Position numbers and translations under genes: made by a program. Under the pieces are notes generated by a model. The model worked only from the letters and a program-made list of their open reading frames with translations, was not told the DNA's origin and did not search any database. From Pedobacter psychrophilus (lineage in GTDB: Bacteria; Bacteroidota; Bacteroidia; Sphingobacteriales; Sphingobacteriaceae), in assembly GCF_001652725.1 (NCBI RefSeq), contig NZ_LWHJ01000030.1, positions 266,458 to 330,457 of the forward strand: 64,000 nt of DNA. Reading direction: 5' to 3'. How positions within the stretch are numbered: the stretch's first letter is position 1; the number at the start of each line of letters is the position of its first letter. Below are positions 53,795 to 63,897 of this stretch, in pieces.

Positions 53795-54416
53795 TTAAAT
53801 AATTTGTAAATAGCTCTCTCTCTATCATTTTTGCTCCCAATGTTTCTAAATGGTCGGATTGTATTTGGCAATCAATTAACTTGATGTTTGCATTTTCGCA
53901 AAGCCCTATTAACGCAAGTTTAGAAGTGTTACTCTTTTTAGAAAACATAGATTCGCCACAAAAAACTTGATTAATTAAAACGCCATAAAGTCCGCCTATT
54001 AAATCTTTACCTTCCCAAACTTCAATAGAATGAGCAAAACCCAAATCATTTAATTTGATATAAGCTTGCTGCATTTCTTTCGTTATCCATGTTCCATCCT
54101 GATTTATTCTTTTAAAATCGGCGCAAGCCATAATAACTTCTTTAAAAGCTTTATTATGAGTAATATTAAACTTTTTAGCATTTATAAGCTGGCGCATACT
54201 TTTGCTAATTTTTATTTCTGATGGAAACAGCACAAAACGTTCTTTTGGGCTGTACCACAGAATAGGAGAATCTTCATTAAACCAAGGGAATATTCCATTT
54301 TGATAAGCTAAGATTAACCTTTCTGGACTAAGATCGCCATCAATGGCTAATAGACCATCCTCATCAGCTAAGTTAGGGTCTGGGAAAACAAGATCTTTGG
54401 TCAACCTAAAAATCAT
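53787..54416 (-). CDS. aat: Leucyl/phenylalanyl-tRNA--protein transferase
   Basis: A 209-residue enzyme that adds Leu or Phe to the N-terminus of proteins with Lys/Arg starts, marking them for ClpAP-type degradation (N-degron). 'GLLAIDGDLSPERLILAYQNGIFPWF', 'WYSPKERFVLF', 'GTWITKEMQQAY' and 'GGLYGVLINQVFCGESMFS' are characteristic. Length is near normal. Confidence 0.95.
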   Translation of the reverse strand: MIFRLTKDLVFPDPNLADEDGLLAIDGDLSPERLILAYQNGIFPWFNEDSPILWYSPKERFVLFPSEIKISKSMRQLINAKKFNITHNKAFKEVIMACADFKRINQDGTWITKEMQQAYIKLNDLGFAHSIEVWEGKDLIGGLYGVLINQVFCGESMFSKKSNTSKLALIGLCENANIKLIDCQIQSDHLETLGAKMIERELFTNYLKP

Positions 54417-54519
54417 TATAAATTTTTAAAATTAAATTAAACCTTTAAGATTTGATGCCGTCTTAAAACTGTAAGCGATTACAAAAATAAATTGGTTTAA
54501 TGGATTTTAGTTTTGGTTT

Positions 54520-54548
54520 AAAAAGGCTTCCTCATTTGGGAGTCTTTT
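54520..54548 (-). terminator. Terminator after phrB
   Basis: On the minus strand a GACTCCC...GGAAGCC-type hairpin ends in TTTTT directly after the phrB stop. Confidence 0.7.
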
Positions 54549-55856
54549 TTATTTTAAAGCTTTTTTATAAGTTTCCAAACACCTTTCTCTTGCAAGTTTA
54601 TGGTCTACAATAGGTTTAGGGTAACTAAATGGATCGGCATATTCTGGCACCCACTTTTTAATATATTTATAATCTTTATCAAACTTTTTAACTTGTTCGT
54701 AAGGATTGAAAATTCTAAAATAGGGAGCTGCATCAACTCCTGAGCCCGCGGCCCATTGCCAGCCACCAACATTGCTAGACAATTCATAATCTAATAATTT
54801 TCTAGCAAAATAACGCTCGCCCCAACGCCAATCAATTAATAAATGCTTTGTTAAAAAACTGGCAACAACCATTCTTATCCTGTTATGCATAAAACCAGAT
54901 TCATTTAATTGCCTCATGCCAGCATCTACTATTGGATACCCAGTTTTTCCTTCACACCAAGCTTTAAATTCTTCCTCGTTATTTCTCCAATTAATTTGAT
55001 CGTATTCTTTTCTGAAAGAAGCGGTTGCAGAATATGGAAAATGGAATAAGATAGAGAAATAGAAATCTCTCCAAATTAATTCACTTAACCAAACATCACT
55101 ATTTTTTTCTTGTGCAACTTTAACTAAATCACGGATACTAACGGTTCCAAATCTTAAGTGAACACTTATCCTTGATGTTGCATCTTTTGCAGGAAAATCT
55201 CTATCAACACCATAATCATTTAATACATCCTTAAATTCTTGATCTGGAAAATGCTGATTGCTTTTTTCAAAACCCATTAATTCTAAACTTGGTATATCAA
55301 AAGGTTTTATATCAATAAAATTCTTAAAATATTTTTTTGTAGGATAGGGTTTAATATAAAAACTGCTAAGTTTAGCCAACCATTTTCTTTTGTATGGAGT
55401 AAAAACTACATAAGGATTGCCATCATCTTTTACAATTTCAGATTTTTCAAAAATGACTTGGTCTTTATAAGTGAAAAAATTAATGCCCTTTTTAGAAAAG
55501 TTAGCGCTTAAATTATTATCGCGTTCTACAGCATAAGGCTCATAATCATGATTGGTATATACAGCTTTAACATTATATTCAGACATTATGGTTGCCCAAA
55601 CATGATCAGGTTTGCCGTATTTTATAAGTAGGGAAGAATTTAGTTTTTCAATTTGAGTTTTAAGTTTTTCAATTTCTTTATTGATAAAAGTAATGCGGGC
55701 ATCATCTTTATCTTCTAACTTATCTAATATTTCTTTATCGAAAATAAAAATCGGTAATACTTTAAGACCACTTTTTAAAGCATGATATAAGCCAGCATTA
55801 TCAGTTAAACGAAGGTCTCTTCTAAACCAAAAAATAGCAATCTCCTCTTTAAGCAT
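54549..55856 (-). CDS. phrB: Deoxyribodipyrimidine photolyase (class I type)
   Basis: A 435-residue FAD enzyme that repairs cyclobutane pyrimidine dimers using light. N-terminal alpha/beta domain 'IFWFRRDLRLTDNAGLYHAL'; FAD-binding domain with 'WLSELIWRDFYFSIL', 'GYPIVDAGMRQLNESGFMHNR', 'WRWGERYFARKLLDYELS' and 'NVGGWQW'. These match the classical photolyase/cryptochrome class I pattern. Its 5' end overlaps the epimerase gene by 8 bp. Confidence 0.94.
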   Translation of the reverse strand: MLKEEIAIFWFRRDLRLTDNAGLYHALKSGLKVLPIFIFDKEILDKLEDKDDARITFINKEIEKLKTQIEKLNSSLLIKYGKPDHVWATIMSEYNVKAVYTNHDYEPYAVERDNNLSANFSKKGINFFTYKDQVIFEKSEIVKDDGNPYVVFTPYKRKWLAKLSSFYIKPYPTKKYFKNFIDIKPFDIPSLELMGFEKSNQHFPDQEFKDVLNDYGVDRDFPAKDATSRISVHLRFGTVSIRDLVKVAQEKNSDVWLSELIWRDFYFSILFHFPYSATASFRKEYDQINWRNNEEEFKAWCEGKTGYPIVDAGMRQLNESGFMHNRIRMVVASFLTKHLLIDWRWGERYFARKLLDYELSSNVGGWQWAAGSGVDAAPYFRIFNPYEQVKKFDKDYKYIKKWVPEYADPFSYPKPIVDHKLARERCLETYKKALK

Positions 55857-56754
55857 AAATATCTTTTAATGCTGATTTTATTTCTGGAAACTTGAATCTA
55901 AAACCAGTTTCTTCAATTTTTTTTGTATCCATTTTAGTGCTTCCCAATACAACAGCGCTCATTTCTCCCAACGCTAATTTGAGTGCAAAAGCAGGTACAT
56001 TAGGTAACCAAAGTGGTTTTTTTAATTGCTGAGCAATGCTTTTTGTTAATGATGCATTTGTTATTGGGTATGGAGAACTCATATTGTATGCTCCATTTAA
56101 ATTTTCGTTTTCAATTCCTGACAAATACATTTCTGCAACATCATCTAAATGAATCCAGGAAATCCACTGATTACCATTTCCAAGTGAAGCACCAAAACCT
56201 AATTTTATTGGTGCAGCAATTTTTTCAAGTGCTCCACTATCTTTATCTAAAATAACTCCAGTTCTAAATTTCACAATACGTAAATCAGAGGTTTTTCCTT
56301 CATCAACTGCATTTTCCCATAAAATGCAGCAATTTCCTAGAAAATCATTTGAAGGTAAATCTGTTTCTGTCAATAAATCGTTTCCTCTATCACTATAATA
56401 ACCTGCTGCTGAAGCTGAAATTATTTCTTTTACTTGATTTTTCTTATTCTTCATCAAGTCACAAATTAATTTGATACTTTCTGTTCGACTTTTAATTAAT
56501 ATTTCTTTTCTTTCTTTTGTCCACCTTTTATCGGCAATTCCTGCACCGGCTAAATGAACAATTGTATCTACCCCATCCAAACAATTTGAATCAATTTTTT
56601 TCTTTTGAAGGTCCCATTTATAGGTTTTAACTTTAGCATTAAATTTTTCCGAACGGCTAATATGAACAACCTCATGTCCTTTATTGATTAACAAATCTGT
56701 TAATGCTTGTCCAACAGTTCCACTTGCACCAGTTATTAAAACTTTCTTTTTCAT
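55849..56754 (-). CDS. TIGR01777-family SDR epimerase
   Basis: A 301-residue extended SDR: 'VLITGASGTVGQALTDLLINKG' (GxxGxxG), 'VDTIVHLAGAGIADKRWTKERKEIL', 'SASAAGYYSDRG', and the C-terminal block 'NVPAFALKLALGEMSAVVLGSTK'. These identify the TIGR01777 (SulA/YfcH-like) group, of unproven function, often linked to photolyases. Here the photolyase gene indeed follows with an 8-bp overlap. Confidence 0.9.
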   Translation of the reverse strand: MKKKVLITGASGTVGQALTDLLINKGHEVVHISRSEKFNAKVKTYKWDLQKKKIDSNCLDGVDTIVHLAGAGIADKRWTKERKEILIKSRTESIKLICDLMKNKKNQVKEIISASAAGYYSDRGNDLLTETDLPSNDFLGNCCILWENAVDEGKTSDLRIVKFRTGVILDKDSGALEKIAAPIKLGFGASLGNGNQWISWIHLDDVAEMYLSGIENENLNGAYNMSSPYPITNASLTKSIAQQLKKPLWLPNVPAFALKLALGEMSAVVLGSTKMDTKKIEETGFRFKFPEIKSALKDIYA

Positions 56755-57127
56755 TATTTAAATTTAACCGTATGAATAAATTTTAGTTTGGCAATTTTTT
56801 TATTTTTCTAAAATTATATTGGTAATAAAATCACATTTAGATAAATGAGCAATCTGATAGATGTGATAAAAATTTTAGTCAATTTCCAAGCCATTAGTAT
56901 TTTGTATAAAATTTAAAATTTTGTTATTAACTTAAATGAAAATTACGAGCCATATAAGATTATTTATTTCTAATAAAACAATAATTTAAACCAATTATAA
57001 CCAACTGATTATTAGGTATTTAATTTTAGTCAAATCTTTTGTTCCTGTAACTTTAATTGCTGTTCCGCGTAAAAATACACAACACTCTTTACACCTGTAT
57101 GGTCTTATTATTTAATTAGGGATATTT
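56755..57127. other. 373-bp gap between divergent epimerase and porP/sprF-type genes
   Basis: AT-rich (long A/T runs) with no gene or hairpin I can support. It must contain divergent promoters; no exact TAnnTTTG was found. TTTTAGTCAA occurs twice (about 56873 and 57025). Confidence 0.35.
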
Positions 57128-58048
57128 ATGAAATGTGTTTTCACATACATTTTCATTTTCTTAGGAATTTTAGCATGTAATGCACAGCAAAAGGCTATGT
57201 ATACGCAATACATGTTTAATACCTTAGCTATAAATCCTGCTTACTCTTGCCTTGATGAATCTTTAACAATTACTGCATTAAGCAGGCATCAATGGGTGGG
57301 ATTTAAAGGTGCGCCTAATACACAAACGATTTCTGTCCATACACCAATCGGCGAAAGCAACACTTTTATTGGAGCCATTTTAGTTAATGATCAGATTGGG
57401 GAAGTGATAAGAGAAACAGGAGGAGATTTAAGTGTTTCGCAAAGAGTACCCATTGGAATCGATTCTTATTTAGCAGTAGGAGTTAATGTTGGTTCTAGTA
57501 GTTTTGGGGCGCAATATTCTAGTAATTATAAATTTAGTCCAGCTTCATCCTCTGACCCGGTTTTTGAAGATCAAAATAGCATGAGGATTAATTTGGGTTT
57601 TGGAGCGATGCTTTTTTCTGATAAATATTATATTGGCATATCTTCGCCACATTTTTTTTATAAGGATATCACCTCATTAACTACGGCTGCGGCAAACACC
57701 GCTTACCGTCCGCATTATCTTTTGCAAGCTGGCTATCTTTTACAAATGAGCGAAGGGATTAAGTTTAAACCTAATTTTTTGGTTAAATATGTAAATGGAT
57801 CGCCTATACAATTTGATTTGAATGCTAGTTTTTTACTGAACGAGAAATTTTGGCTTGGTGCTTCTTATCGTAGTTTAGATTCTTTTGATGCAGTTGCTTC
57901 TATGTTTATCACTCCAGATTTACAGCTTGGTTATTCTTACGATTTTACAAATACTGCCTTATCAAAAGTACAAAAAGGATCACATGAGATTTCTTTACAG
58001 TTTAGGTTGCCTGTAAGAGGAAGAGACCATACCGCATGTTATTTTTAG
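57128..58048 (+). CDS. PorP/SprF-family type IX secretion membrane protein
   Basis: A 306-residue outer-membrane protein. The signal peptide ends after 'LACNAQ' (about 19); then 'MYTQYMFNTLAINPAYSCLDESLTITALSRHQWVGFKGAPNTQTISVH', the family's unmistakable opening, and a beta-barrel ('ASFLLNEKFWLGASYRS', 'LQLGYSYDFTN'). Members pair with large SprB/gldJ-like adhesins or T9SS cargo. The partner is not adjacent here; the downstream neighbour is a convergent receptor. Supports a gliding/T9SS-bearing organism. Confidence 0.92.
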   Translation: MKCVFTYIFIFLGILACNAQQKAMYTQYMFNTLAINPAYSCLDESLTITALSRHQWVGFKGAPNTQTISVHTPIGESNTFIGAILVNDQIGEVIRETGGDLSVSQRVPIGIDSYLAVGVNVGSSSFGAQYSSNYKFSPASSSDPVFEDQNSMRINLGFGAMLFSDKYYIGISSPHFFYKDITSLTTAAANTAYRPHYLLQAGYLLQMSEGIKFKPNFLVKYVNGSPIQFDLNASFLLNEKFWLGASYRSLDSFDAVASMFITPDLQLGYSYDFTNTALSKVQKGSHEISLQFRLPVRGRDHTACYF

Positions 58049-58146
58049 TTTATAAGATTTCACAGATTATGGAGATTCCACAGATTTGCATTATTGGCTA
58101 CACAGATTTTTTTTGTGATTTATATGTTAAGACTATTATAGGTTTT

Positions 58147-58251
58147 GCATTAGGGATTGAAGCGGCATCCTTTTTTTTCTTTGCTTTTTAGCAAATTGAA
58201 AAAAAAGATATAGTGAAAAGCCCGACCCGCTCTTTTTTGCGGGGAATGCCC
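58147..58251 (+). repeat. Dispersed hairpin repeat, copy 5
   Basis: GCATTAGGGATTGAAG, CGGCATCC, T-run, AGCAAATTGAAAAAAAAGATATAGTG, an inner hairpin CCCGACCCGC/GCGGGG and AATGCCC. Between two convergent genes, ending 8 bp before the receptor stop, so it may act as terminator. Confidence 0.8.
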
Positions 58252-58258
58252 ATATATT

Positions 58259-60679
58259 TTATTTCTTTTTACTGCTAGCTCCCTTATCAATTTTTGTAAA
58301 ACGATAGCTTAAGGACACCAAGAAATTTCTTGTTTGTTGTACCGAATAGCTTTCTTGATAAAAGTTTGGACCTTCTGTAATGCTAGTAATATTTTTTTGA
58401 GTAAACGGATCTACTGCGGTTAGCCTTAAACCTATTTTATTTTTAAGAAGATTTTGTTTAAAGCCAAATTGAGTTTCTATTGATCCGTTAGAGGTGCCTT
58501 GAGCTGCTGTATTTCTAAAATAATTTAAATTAGCCTCGAATGCTGCTGATTTTTTTAGGGAAAAATTGATGCCGACATTAGATCTGATGCTATAACCATC
58601 TCTATTAAATCTTGTATTTAATGCGGAACTGTAGCCTATTTTACTGATAGAAAAACCAGCATTAAATGTTTGCTTTTTATTTGCGTTATAATTTCCAAAC
58701 ATATTAAAGGTTAATGCCGAACTATTTGCTAAATTTTGATAGGTAGTTATAGAAGTGGCGTCTGAGCTTACAGTCTTGATTCTCTCGATAATTTTATTTG
58801 ATAATGAGTAACTAAACCTTGGGGAGATTGACCATTTATCGGTAAACATGCTTAAATTTAAGCTGTATTGATCAGTGAATGAAGGGATTAAGTTTGGATT
58901 TCCGTATTTTAAATTTTGGGGGTCAGAATTATCAATGATTGGGTTTAAAGCATTTTCACGTGGGCGAGCAACCCTTCTGCCATAACTAAGCCCTATGCTG
59001 TATTTACTTGCAAAAGAACGATTAATTGACGCACTTGGGAAAAGACTCAAATAGGGATCTATATTGAGATTTGATGCACTTTCTTGTTTAAAAGAGACTT
59101 GTGTTACTTCTGCCCTGTTCCCAAACCTAAAACTCCAACTTTTAACTTTAAAACGATAAGATAAATAAGTTGCATATATGTTTTGATTAAACTTAAACTT
59201 ATTGGTTAATGAAGGATTAAAGATATAATCGTTTAAAGTATAATCGAATGTTGTTGCCGCCTGATTTTGGTCGGAAAAATTGAAAGACCCTTTTACGCCT
59301 ACTTCTATTTTGCTATTTAAAAAATTAAAACCCTTGTCGTAATCTGCATTAATTTCAATATTGTCTCCAAAATCCTGGTTATCATTATTCTGTAAACTTG
59401 GGTTTGTAGTAGTCGGCGAGCCATCAGGATTTAATAAATAACGAGCATATTCTCTATTACTATTAGATGAATTTTTTTGATAGTTTAAACCAATTGAATA
59501 TTGAGATTTATCTTTTTTTGAAAGCGAATAATCTATGTCTGCAACTAAATTTAGGTTATTGCCATCTGTAAAATTGTTTTGACGACGTAAGTTTTGACCT
59601 ATCTGATTATCATTTAATAACAGGTTATTTGATAATGATAAATTATCTCCATTATTAAATCCTCCTCTTAAAGAAAACTTTAAATTTTGAGCCGAATCTA
59701 TTTGATAGGAAGCGCCAAATCGAGAATCGAAACCATTAGATATTCTGTTACTATTATTATCCTGATTGTTGTAAGTAGTATCGGTAAAAATATTTGTCTT
59801 GTTTGAATTTCCATCACTAAATCTTACGCCATGATTAAAGCCTGCATTAGCAGAGAAAGAAAATTTTGGATTCTTTTTTGACAGAAATACACCTCCATTA
59901 TAATTTCCCATTGTGCCGCCTCTAGAACTTAGGTTACCGGTTAAGCCCAATTTTTTCCCTTTCTTCATCACAATATTAATGATGCCATCGCCATCGGCAT
60001 CAAATTTTGAAGAAGGATCTGTAATTACTTCTATACTTTCTAAAGCATCTGATGGTAAAATGCTTAATAAATCACCAATGCTGTTTGCGTTATAGTCTGA
60101 AGGCTTTCCATCGATAAATATTCTTGTGTTTCTTTTACCTGCAATGGTTGGCTTTCCATCTATATCTACCGTAACCAACGGAACATTTTTTAGAATATCA
60201 GTGGCAACGCTACCTTCAGAAAAAATGCTTTGGTCTACATTGTAAACAATCTTATCATCCTGCATTTCTATAATTGGCTTTTTATATTCTATCACCACCT
60301 CATTTAGCATTTTGCTATCTGTGTCTAATGCAACATCGCCTAAATTAATTGTATATCTTGTGTCTTCTAATAAAATTTTAGAGATGGTTTTAGTTTGGTA
60401 ACCAACAAAAGAAAATTTGATAGTGTAAGTAGATAAACTTAAGTTTTTAATAGAAAAATTTCCATTTACATCCGTCTGAAACGGTTTTGCGGTTGTACTA
60501 TCGGCACCGCCATAAAGAAAAATATTAACAAAAGGTATGGATTCTTTATTAGATAAATCAACAACTTTCCCGCTTAAACTTCCAGGATTAATTTGTGCAA
60601 TAGTTGTTTTTACACTGCATATCAGTATTACAAAAACAACATGTTTTAGGTAGGTAATGGGTTTGATCAAAGCAAACAA
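58259..60679 (-). CDS. Outer-membrane beta-barrel receptor with CarboxypepD_reg-like domain (1)
   Basis: An 806-residue outer-membrane protein: signal peptide ('VVFVILICSVKTTIAQ'), carboxypeptidase-regulatory-like beta-sandwich ('GKVVDLSNKESIPFVNIFL', about 33-115), a plug-like region ('IFIDGKPSDYN', 'DPSSKFDADGDGIINIVMKK') and a long barrel ending '...LVSLSYRF'. It matches the outer membrane beta-barrel family (OMP_b-brl_3). Ligand unknown; typical TonB-box not assigned. A paralogue of the next gene. Confidence 0.88.
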   Translation of the reverse strand: MFALIKPITYLKHVVFVILICSVKTTIAQINPGSLSGKVVDLSNKESIPFVNIFLYGGADSTTAKPFQTDVNGNFSIKNLSLSTYTIKFSFVGYQTKTISKILLEDTRYTINLGDVALDTDSKMLNEVVIEYKKPIIEMQDDKIVYNVDQSIFSEGSVATDILKNVPLVTVDIDGKPTIAGKRNTRIFIDGKPSDYNANSIGDLLSILPSDALESIEVITDPSSKFDADGDGIINIVMKKGKKLGLTGNLSSRGGTMGNYNGGVFLSKKNPKFSFSANAGFNHGVRFSDGNSNKTNIFTDTTYNNQDNNSNRISNGFDSRFGASYQIDSAQNLKFSLRGGFNNGDNLSLSNNLLLNDNQIGQNLRRQNNFTDGNNLNLVADIDYSLSKKDKSQYSIGLNYQKNSSNSNREYARYLLNPDGSPTTTNPSLQNNDNQDFGDNIEINADYDKGFNFLNSKIEVGVKGSFNFSDQNQAATTFDYTLNDYIFNPSLTNKFKFNQNIYATYLSYRFKVKSWSFRFGNRAEVTQVSFKQESASNLNIDPYLSLFPSASINRSFASKYSIGLSYGRRVARPRENALNPIIDNSDPQNLKYGNPNLIPSFTDQYSLNLSMFTDKWSISPRFSYSLSNKIIERIKTVSSDATSITTYQNLANSSALTFNMFGNYNANKKQTFNAGFSISKIGYSSALNTRFNRDGYSIRSNVGINFSLKKSAAFEANLNYFRNTAAQGTSNGSIETQFGFKQNLLKNKIGLRLTAVDPFTQKNITSITEGPNFYQESYSVQQTRNFLVSLSYRFTKIDKGASSKKK

Positions 60680-60733
60680 TATTAATAAAAAAGTCTTAAA
60701 GAATGCTTTAAGACTTAAAAAAACATAATAGGT

Positions 60734-63202
60734 TTAAAACCCCATATCATCTTCTGGTTGGGTAGTTTTTTTAGGTTGCTTTTTACTATCAAAATTGCTT
60801 TGCCCAAAACGGTAACTAAATGTTAAACTATATATTCTACCCTGTCTTCTTCTTTCCCAATCTTGTAAAAAAACACCATTATCAGTTGTAAAACCATATT
60901 TTCTACCATTAAGAATATCTCTTATGTTGGCAGAAATACTTGCTTTATTTTTTAAAACATCTAATTTTAAACCAGCATCTACACTTAATATTTCCTTAAA
61001 TGTACCTTGTGCCAAAATACGTGGAGCAGTATAAAAAGCACTGACTTGCGTTGATAAAGTTTTAGAAAAATTATAATTGGTAGTTAAATTACCGTTATAA
61101 CTAAAACCAGAATTATCATTAATACCTAAATTTGCTTGTCCTTTAAAATAAGTTTGGAAAAAATTCAAATTTCCGGTAACGTTTAATTTTTTAGAAATAT
61201 CTGCCCTGCTTATCAACTCTAAACCAACAGATTGATTCTTAGATAGATTGTAATATCTTGAAATAGTTCCACCTAATTCGTCCGGATTATTGTCTCTTAA
61301 GCTTTGTACTACATCATTAACTTGTCTGTAATATAAAGAAGAAGTAAATGTAACAGCAGGCCAAAATTTAGCATAGCTAAACTCAAAAGAATGGATGTCT
61401 TCTGGTCTAAGATTTGGATTACCAATCCTGATATTATAACGGTCAGATCTGTCTGGGAAAGGATTAGTTTGATAGCCTCTTGGTCTGTTTACCCTTCTTG
61501 AATAACTTAATTGAAGTTGATTATCTCCTTTAAATTTTTGAGTTAAGAAAATACTTGGGTAAACTCGTAAATAATCTAATTTACTTGGAGTAATTAAAGA
61601 TTGCCCATTGGCATCTAAGCCAGTTATTTTAGTGTTTAAATAGGCTTGTTCAGTACGTAACCCAAACTGAAAACCAAAGTTTTTAGTGAGCTGATTTTGA
61701 TAATTCGCATAAACAGCATGTACTACATCATCTAATTCAAAAAGGTTGCTTTGCGTGTTATCCTTATTGTAATTATTGGTATTGGTAATTAAGGTATCAG
61801 AATATTGATTCTCATCATCATATCTTAAAGTGGTTCTATAACCAGCTTCTAATTTGCTTTCATTTTTTAACGGAAGCGTGTAATCTAATTGAAGATTATA
61901 ACTATTTGTTCCATTGGTAACATCATTTCGTCTATTTGATGATATTCTATTTTGAGAGATAGCGCCATTGCTGCTAAAAAAGTCTTGCACAATTCTGGCA
62001 TTTTCATCTTCACTGCTATTTCCGTAAGAAAAATTACCTGTAATTTCCTCTTTTGGTTTTTTAAATTTATGAGAGAAATCTAAGTTAAGGTCATAACCAT
62101 TTTCTATTTGCTTTTCGGAATTTAATCCTGTACCATAATCCAATAAAGTATTATTGGCATTTAAAAACTGTTGGCTTAAATCATCTCGGTCTAAATCATT
62201 ACCAAAAGAAAAATTACCTGATAATGCAACTGAGGTTTTTTCTGAAAAATATCGCTCTGCACCCACTTTAAAGGTGTTGTTTTGTCCGCTTCTGTTTGAT
62301 AATTGACTAGCGTAAGAAAAAGGTGCAACATTAGTTTGTGGATTAAGAAATGTGGTATTCGTAATTCCAGAACCAGGCCTATCTCCAGTTCTATAGCTAT
62401 AATTACCAGAAAGATTCCATTTTTGGTCTCTATAATTTAAGCTTCCATTTCCATTAAAATTATCAAACCTGCCTGCTGTGATTGCAATACTTCCATTTAA
62501 ACCTATTTTTTGGTTTTTCTTTAAAACGATATTGATAATACCGGATTGTCCTTCTGCATCATATTTTGAGGATGGATTAGTAATTAATTCTACTCTTTCT
62601 ATTGAACTAGCTGGTAAAGATTGCAGTATAGCAGTAATATTTCCACCTCCAAAAGTTGATGGCTTACCATCTATTAAAACCCTAACATTACTGGTTCCTC
62701 TTAAGCTAATATTACCATCTAAATCTACCTGTACAGAAGGTACAGTTGCTAACAAATCTGTTGCAGAACCACCTTGACTAACAATACTTTGATCGGTATT
62801 AAAAACTTTTCTATCTATACCAAGCTCAATAATATTCTTTTTACCAGTAACTACAACTTCATTTAACAGCGCACCTTCTCCCTTTTCTAATTTGAGGTTT
62901 CCAAGATTAAAACTTGTTGGTTCTTTGGTAATGACAATACTTTTCGAAAGAGGTGCATATCCCACAAAACTTATTTTTAAGATATAGCCACCTTCATCAA
63001 CTTTAGTAAAAGCAAAATTCCCATTTAAATCTGTCTGTCCGCCTTTTACAGGTTTACTTTCTAAATCCAATAAACTAACAGTAGCAAAACCAATTGCCGA
63101 TCCATTTTTACCATCAACAACTTTTCCTTTAACCGTAATTTCTTGGGCAAAGGAACTAATATAAAATAATGACAGTAAAAAGGTTAGTAAAATATTCTTC
63201 AT
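60734..63202 (-). CDS. Outer-membrane beta-barrel receptor with CarboxypepD_reg-like domain (2)
   Basis: An 822-residue paralogue of the preceding receptor with the same order: signal peptide ('ILLTFLLSLFYISSFAQ'), a regulatory-like domain ('GKVVDGKNGSAIGFATVSLLDL'), plug-like region ('VLIDGKPSTFGGG', 'NPSSKYDAEGQSGIINIVLKK') and a C-terminal barrel ending 'YSLTFSYRFGQ'. The start ATG at 63202 (MKNILLTF) is preferred; a TTG at 63241 adds residues lacking signal character. The pair looks like a tandem duplication and could be one transcript, 54 bp apart. Confidence 0.88.
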   Translation of the reverse strand: MKNILLTFLLSLFYISSFAQEITVKGKVVDGKNGSAIGFATVSLLDLESKPVKGGQTDLNGNFAFTKVDEGGYILKISFVGYAPLSKSIVITKEPTSFNLGNLKLEKGEGALLNEVVVTGKKNIIELGIDRKVFNTDQSIVSQGGSATDLLATVPSVQVDLDGNISLRGTSNVRVLIDGKPSTFGGGNITAILQSLPASSIERVELITNPSSKYDAEGQSGIINIVLKKNQKIGLNGSIAITAGRFDNFNGNGSLNYRDQKWNLSGNYSYRTGDRPGSGITNTTFLNPQTNVAPFSYASQLSNRSGQNNTFKVGAERYFSEKTSVALSGNFSFGNDLDRDDLSQQFLNANNTLLDYGTGLNSEKQIENGYDLNLDFSHKFKKPKEEITGNFSYGNSSEDENARIVQDFFSSNGAISQNRISSNRRNDVTNGTNSYNLQLDYTLPLKNESKLEAGYRTTLRYDDENQYSDTLITNTNNYNKDNTQSNLFELDDVVHAVYANYQNQLTKNFGFQFGLRTEQAYLNTKITGLDANGQSLITPSKLDYLRVYPSIFLTQKFKGDNQLQLSYSRRVNRPRGYQTNPFPDRSDRYNIRIGNPNLRPEDIHSFEFSYAKFWPAVTFTSSLYYRQVNDVVQSLRDNNPDELGGTISRYYNLSKNQSVGLELISRADISKKLNVTGNLNFFQTYFKGQANLGINDNSGFSYNGNLTTNYNFSKTLSTQVSAFYTAPRILAQGTFKEILSVDAGLKLDVLKNKASISANIRDILNGRKYGFTTDNGVFLQDWERRRQGRIYSLTFSYRFGQSNFDSKKQPKKTTQPEDDMGF

Positions 63203-63297
63203 GATTAATTTAATTCTTATAATTTGGTTTGTTAACCGCAAATTTGGTACGCTGTTTTATATATTACAGCATAGTAACCACTTTATTACAGATAAAC

Positions 63298-63897
63298 ATG
63301 AATTATGACTCTCAATTAATCCAAAAAGGATTTGATTATAAACACTATAGAGAATTTATTGACTCTCAACTTTTAGAACATAAAACAACCGGAAATGAGG
63401 TTACCACTGAGCTGATCAATTATACCCGATTAAACGTTCAGCGTATGAAAAGACTGGATAAAACAGCTCAAATCAATACTGAAATAGTTGAAAGATTAAA
63501 TCAGATAAAGCAACATTATACTTTTTTAATCATTACCGAAGGTTGGTGTGGAGACGCTTCACAAACAACGCCCGTCATCAATAAAATAGCAGAATTATCT
63601 GATGGTAAAATTTCTGTTAGGTTTATTTTAAGAGACCAAAATTTAGAAATTATGGAGGGTCATCTTACTAATGGCAGCAGGTCAATCCCGATTGTGATAA
63701 TTTTAAATCAGGAATTAAAAGAGGTTAATTCCTGGGGATCACGCCCAAAAGATTTAAAAGTTTTAGTTGCAGAATGGTTAAAAGATGTGCAGATGACTAA
63801 AGACGATAGAATAGAAAAAGTGCATGCCTGGTACGCGAAAGACAAAACACAATCCACACAAAAAGATTTTTTAGAGATTTTGAGTGGGTTGGAGTGA
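63298..63897 (+). CDS. Thioredoxin-like protein with a single-cysteine active site
   Basis: A 199-residue protein with a helical N-terminus and a thioredoxin fold whose active-site position reads 'EGWCGDASQTTPVINKI'. CxxC is replaced by C-G-D-A, so only one cysteine is present and ordinary disulphide exchange is unlikely. 'GSRSIPIVIIL' supplies the cis-Pro loop. ATG at 63298 (MNYDSQLIQ) preferred over a longer form from 63229. No signal peptide. Role unknown. Confidence 0.8.
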   Translation: MNYDSQLIQKGFDYKHYREFIDSQLLEHKTTGNEVTTELINYTRLNVQRMKRLDKTAQINTEIVERLNQIKQHYTFLIITEGWCGDASQTTPVINKIAELSDGKISVRFILRDQNLEIMEGHLTNGSRSIPIVIILNQELKEVNSWGSRPKDLKVLVAEWLKDVQMTKDDRIEKVHAWYAKDKTQSTQKDFLEILSGLE